From assembly GCA_021292105.1 (NCBI GenBank), contig CM037870.1, forward strand, positions 67,807,260 to 67,871,259: a DNA stretch of 64,000 nt. The letters are read 5' to 3'. This DNA comes from Anadara kagoshimensis (Eukaryota > Mollusca > Bivalvia > Arcoida > Arcidae). Position numbers and translations under genes: made by a program. This document shows positions 60,631-64,000 of the stretch, piece after piece (position 1 is the first letter of the stretch; every line of letters begins with the position of its first letter). Below the pieces are notes generated by a model. That model saw only the letters and a list, made by a program, of their open reading frames with translations, was not told where the DNA came from and did no database searches.

Positions 60631-61863
60631 TCTTCGTGCGTTAGAGACTTTAGAGTTACTTCCCTTCGCCTTTCCAAAATCCTGTGATCCGTAACGGGGT
60701 GTAAATTCGTCTGCATCAGCTGATAATCCTCTCTGACTTGGGCTCCTGTATTCCCGCGTTTTTTCCTCCGGGTTGAATAATTTTCCATCTATATACAGTT
60801 TGTCGTAGATTAGGCTAGCTTTCCGTCCACTCCTGCGTGCTGATTTCAAATGCGGATATAGTTCTTTCCGTCTATCATTTATTTCCTTCGGATATTGTTC
60901 ATTGACGCCAAAGTTTCTATTTTCCGACCGTTTCAGTACAATGGGTGCCTGTTTTCTCACTAGTTCTCTATCCTTGAATTTCGAAAATTTAGCAATAATT
61001 GGTCTCGACTTTCCGCGTAATTTCTTTCCCATTCTGTGTACACGCTCGAAACTGATACTTTCTGTATTTATTTCCAAATTAGTTTTAATGAAGTTAGATA
61101 AAACTTGTTCCGTATCTTCCGTATCTTCCGAATCATCCTCATGTATACCAGTGAATATCAGATTATCCCTCATTGTTCGAGACTGAAGTTCGATATGTCT
61201 TTCTCTTAGGTCATGTAGATCCGACGCAACGAATGAAACATCATCTTTCAATGATGAATTTTCTTTCACTAGATTGTTCACGACTTTTTTCATATCACAA
61301 AATTCCTTCTTATTTTCTTCAAACAAACTATTCATGACCTCTAATCCTTTATCCATTTCTGATGTTTGAGATTTTAATTTGTTAACTTCCTGTAACACTG
61401 TTCCAATAGACGATTCAAAACTAGTCATTCTCGACTCTATATCATCCAGTTTTGTTAATTTTCCACACACTAAGTCCAGTTTAGCTGCTATCTGATCTAT
61501 CTTGCTCGAGTAATCCAATGTTTCAAACTGATTTTGACAATTTTCACCAACTTGCGACATGGGTGGGGGGTACCCACATATGGGTGATGTATTGTACTTC
61601 ATCATCGGGAGCTGATAGCTGCCATTCAAAGATGCCATAGCCGGTTGCATCGGTTGCATCGGTTGTGAATATTGCACTATAGGCGTTGAATGCGTAACAC
61701 TTTGTTGAGGAATGTTTTTATTTCCCGATCCACTAGCCATAACTTCATTATTTACATGTCCAGTTTGAGATGAACTCACATTCCTTACATACACCTTGCT
61801 ATTGTTTCCACTAATATCACTGTTTTGACTGTCATTTTTACCCTTTTTTCTCTTATTTCCCAT
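60628..61863 (-). CDS. LINE-2 ORF1: L1 ORF1p-like RNA-binding protein
   Basis: It is 411 residues. The N-terminus is polar, Gln/Pro-rich with QPMQPMQPA (about 65-75). A long coiled coil covers about 105-225 (heptads with KL, SFESSIG, LKSQ). An RRM-like region follows (SRTMRDNLIFTGI, ERVHRMGKKLRG, RPIIAKFSKFKDRELV), then a C-terminal domain (KEINDRRKELYPHLKSARR). This is the trimeric L1 ORF1p / Transposase_22 architecture, an RNA chaperone that packages element RNA. ATG at 61863, stop UAG at 60628-60630. ORF2 continues in the same frame. Confidence 0.85.
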   Translation of the reverse strand: MGNKRKKGKNDSQNSDISGNNSKVYVRNVSSSQTGHVNNEVMASGSGNKNIPQQSVTHSTPIVQYSQPMQPMQPAMASLNGSYQLPMMKYNTSPICGYPPPMSQVGENCQNQFETLDYSSKIDQIAAKLDLVCGKLTKLDDIESRMTSFESSIGTVLQEVNKLKSQTSEMDKGLEVMNSLFEENKKEFCDMKKVVNNLVKENSSLKDDVSFVASDLHDLRERHIELQSRTMRDNLIFTGIHEDDSEDTEDTEQVLSNFIKTNLEINTESISFERVHRMGKKLRGKSRPIIAKFSKFKDRELVRKQAPIVLKRSENRNFGVNEQYPKEINDRRKELYPHLKSARRSGRKASLIYDKLYIDGKLFNPEEKTREYRSPSQRGLSADADEFTPRYGSQDFGKAKGSNSKVSNARR

Positions 61864-62023
61864 ATCGATTTAAATCCATTTTGTTTTAAATCCAATATAA
61901 CATCTCTTGTGCATAATCTTGACTAAAGATACATAGTTTAACACTTAAAATACATAAAATATTTTGAAATTTTGCAGAGCCAAATTTAAAGCGACCGCTC
62001 TTAACACGCGCATGCTCAGATCT

Positions 62024-62600
62024 CCTCTAGAAGAGTTATTACAATCGCTATTCCATTTTTGTAAAAACTGGTCGCATAATATCTGTTTAACACATTTTAC
62101 TAACCATGTTTTATTGCAATATGTTTGAGACAACCATATATTATTTAAACCACATTCATAAAAAATTGCTTGTACGTTTGACATCCATTTTGAATTAAAA
62201 CCATTCAGAAATTTATTCAATAAAAATTTGTATAATATTGTTGTATACTTTGATTCTTTATTATAAAGTATTCTTGACCAATAGCTAACAATTCTTGTTT
62301 TAACAAATACACTAAGTGGATATCTTCCTAATTCCCTATAAACAATAAAATTAGGTGTTGATTTTTTAACATGTAATACTAACTTACAGAATTTTAAATG
62401 AACCCTCTCTATAACATCTAAATTACTAGACCCCCATACTTCACATCCATAAAGTAAAATTGGCATAACAATCTTGTCAAACAAATCTAATTGACACTCC
62501 ACTGAGAGATTTAAAAGCCTTGCCTTTTTTAAAACTGTATACATAGCTTTAGTAGCTCTGTCGGCTAGATACACCTGATTTTCACCAATAACAATGTTAT
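62024..62600 (-). pseudogene. 5' half of the older LINE interrupted by LINE-2
   Basis: It encodes a mid-C-terminal LINE segment (RATKAMYTVLKKARLLNLSV, LLYGCEVWGSS, YRELGRYPL, NSDCNNSSRG), closely parallel to LINE-2 but divergent, and breaks off at the LINE-2 5' end. Its own 5' part is absent beyond 62574, so the host copy was already truncated. Confidence 0.8.
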
Positions 62601-62754
62601 TTTCTGAAAATGTCTGGTTCTCGGTGAAAAATACATACTGTCAAGAATATTCAAATATAAAAATGATCAAAATATCAAAAAAAATCCATTCCACTTTTTG
62701 ATTAAAAATATGGTGACATTTTACGTAATTTCCCTATGAAACTCATTAGTTAGT

Positions 62755-62918
62755 GGCCGGGCTACCCAAGGGAACCAGTAAAAGTGACCTTTGTGGGCAG
62801 GTGGCCTTTATATACAGGTTCAAATAATATGAAAAAAGAACAGTTGAGATACAATTATACTGGCCTTTTTAAGCAGGTGGCCCTTATATAGAAGTGCCCT
62901 TTAAGACAGGTTGGATAA
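62755..62918 (-). repeat. Right arm of the long-range inverted repeat
   Basis: The plus strand reads acccaagggaaccagtaaaa, gggcaggtggcctttatata, ggcctttttaagcaggtggc and gccctttaagacaggttgga, the inverse of 43905-44098. Confidence 0.65.
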
Positions 62919-64000
62919 TTGTTGATAAGTTTAATGTCTCCGTGTCCAGGATTGCCCTGGATATATTTGACGCCCCATACACGGGGGGTATACCAATTTC
63001 TCGAAAATCGCATCCAGCCGATGAGTACGCGCTTTTTAGCATCCGTCCGATGGTTAAGTCATACATCCGTGTGTTACAGCATCCAGCAGAGGAAAATCGT
63101 CACGATCAAATGCAGGTAAAGAGAGATTTTTGCGAATTTACAAGGTTTTGCTTAAGTTAGATGATGGAATATGGTGTAAGAATGGTCTTGCACTGTATTG
63201 ACACCGTCAGATTGCATATGACATGCAGCATAATCAAACTAACCCCAAAAATGTTACACTGAGCAGACAATTTTGATTTTTTTCAATATAAAATGCTTCA
63301 TCGTATGTGTAAAGGTGTAATTTTTTATGCACACACGCACAACACAACACTCTTGTTGCTCCCTTCCATTTTTGCTTGCAACTGTGTAATTAAGTGCAAT
63401 AAATCGGACGTTAAACATTTCGTGGTACGGCATCCGTTCTGCAGTTTAAAACAGTGGTACGGCATTCGTTCCTTAATGTTACGGCATCCGTCTTCTGTAA
63501 TGACATTTCGTTTTGCTCCACTTTCGAAATATGGCCTTGTTAGTAGTGTTTGTACGCAATTGATTATCACCAAGCAACACACCATCATCACCACTTATGT
63601 ATGAATATTAAAATCTGTAAATTTATAAAATGAAAAGTTACTTGAAAATAACCAGAGCCAGGAATAACACTGACACCACAGCAAAAACAAGAAACTTAAA
63701 AAAACAGAAGCACGATATATGATAACACATGTAGGGACCACTGATTATAAAACTCTCGACTGTGGACGGGCACCAGACATAACGGAAATATGATGTCCAG
63801 TGGTGTGGTTTAAGTACTTTTGCAGGGTCCTAACCATCCAACTTGGTTTACAATTAGTGGTCCTATACAACGAAATTTAACAATTAAAAATAAACTTTAT
63901 TATACCAAACAGTGAACCAACAATCCGGCATGAAAAACATATATGACTAAGTCATATATTCTATTTCTTTCAGAACATGGCGGTTCAGCTAGAGTGAGAA
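62919..64000. other. Right end of window, no confident gene
   Basis: 62919-62990 has an R-repeat piece (ttgttgataagtttaatgtc, ctggatatatttgac). 63421-63500 has a short repeated ggtacggcatccgttc / tacggcattcgttcc / tacggcatccgtcttc motif. At 63967-63972 tttcag looks like a splice acceptor, and the last 28 bases could open an exon, but too little is present to judge. Confidence 0.45.

Larger units (their letters stand above)
56954..62023 (-). mobile_element. LINE-2: near-intact two-ORF non-LTR retrotransposon
   Basis: It spans about 5.07 kb. The 5' end starts agatctgagcatgcgcgtgt, GC-rich, with a leader of about 160 bases before ORF1. The 3' end is gagaaataaagaaatttttg. Both ends are defined by the interrupted host LINE. 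The target-site duplication is 2 bp (gg) or absent. The only frame damage is one base at 57792-57794. Confidence 0.85.

Noticed and set aside
60591..60788. Small basic ORF overlapping the end of LINE-2 ORF1
   Set aside because: It lies out of frame with both real ORFs, has no domain, and is explained as a shadow of ORF1.
63967..64000. First coding exon of a gene running off the right end
   Set aside because: An acceptor-like tttcag and an ATGGCGG are present, but the ATG frame stops after six codons and the window ends, so no gene can be supported.

Overview
The window looks like AT-rich nuclear DNA from a lophotrochozoan animal, most likely a bivalve mollusc. The evidence is small exons with GT/AG introns, multi-exon genes for ER-resident FKBP/EF-hand proteins, two nuclear tRNA-Pro(AGG) sequences, tRNA-derived SINEs, several short inverted-repeat element families, APE-type LINEs and a repeat (5738-7772) of a kind I remember as common in mollusc genomes. 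No species can be named from sequence alone.

Left end (1-3.8 kb): one EGF-like exon of an unknown gene, a SINE, and two inverted-repeat elements. Centre (3.8-43.3 kb): five FKBP14-like genes with the same four-exon plan and the same intron phases (2, 1, 0). Gene A (3854-10779, -), B (18353-about 21774, -), C (25647-28105, -), D (29596-33834, +) and E (40353-43243, -). Each product has a signal peptide, an FKBP peptidyl-prolyl isomerase domain with a conserved Cys pair, and two EF-hands. A, B and E end in HDEL, the ER-retrieval signal. C and D are a head-to-head pair ending RTDL and KVEL, and they have lost FK506-pocket residues. The set should act in the secretory pathway on folding of proteins such as procollagen (known for FKBP14, inferred here). 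Exon 1 of B and of D is frameshifted.

Between and inside these genes lie mobile-element remains and satellites. A 145-bp array (about nine units) sits inside a Helentron-like repeat in intron 2 of A and carries nuclear-receptor half-sites. A 48-bp array (11.4-12.06 kb) and a 26-bp array of about 60 units (15.11-16.67 kb) both appear to have grown from the terminus of a dispersed element. Three inverted-repeat element families (MITE-1 with six copies, MITE-2 and MITE-3 with three each) and about a dozen SINE pieces fill the rest.

Right end (43.9-62.9 kb): a nest of non-LTR retrotransposons flanked by inverted copies of another repeat. LINE-1 (+) has five or more frameshifts. LINE-3 (-) has one long ORF with a 2A-like ribosome-skipping motif after a hydrophobic segment. 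LINE-2 (-, about 56954-62023) is almost intact; its ORF1 and ORF2 lie in one frame separated by a single UAG with no in-frame AUG before the endonuclease, and it sits inside an older relative whose two halves flank it. Two tRNA-Pro copies, one probably functional, lie in the same region. Nearly every frameshift in the window is a one-base homopolymer contraction, so several apparently broken genes may be assembly artefacts.
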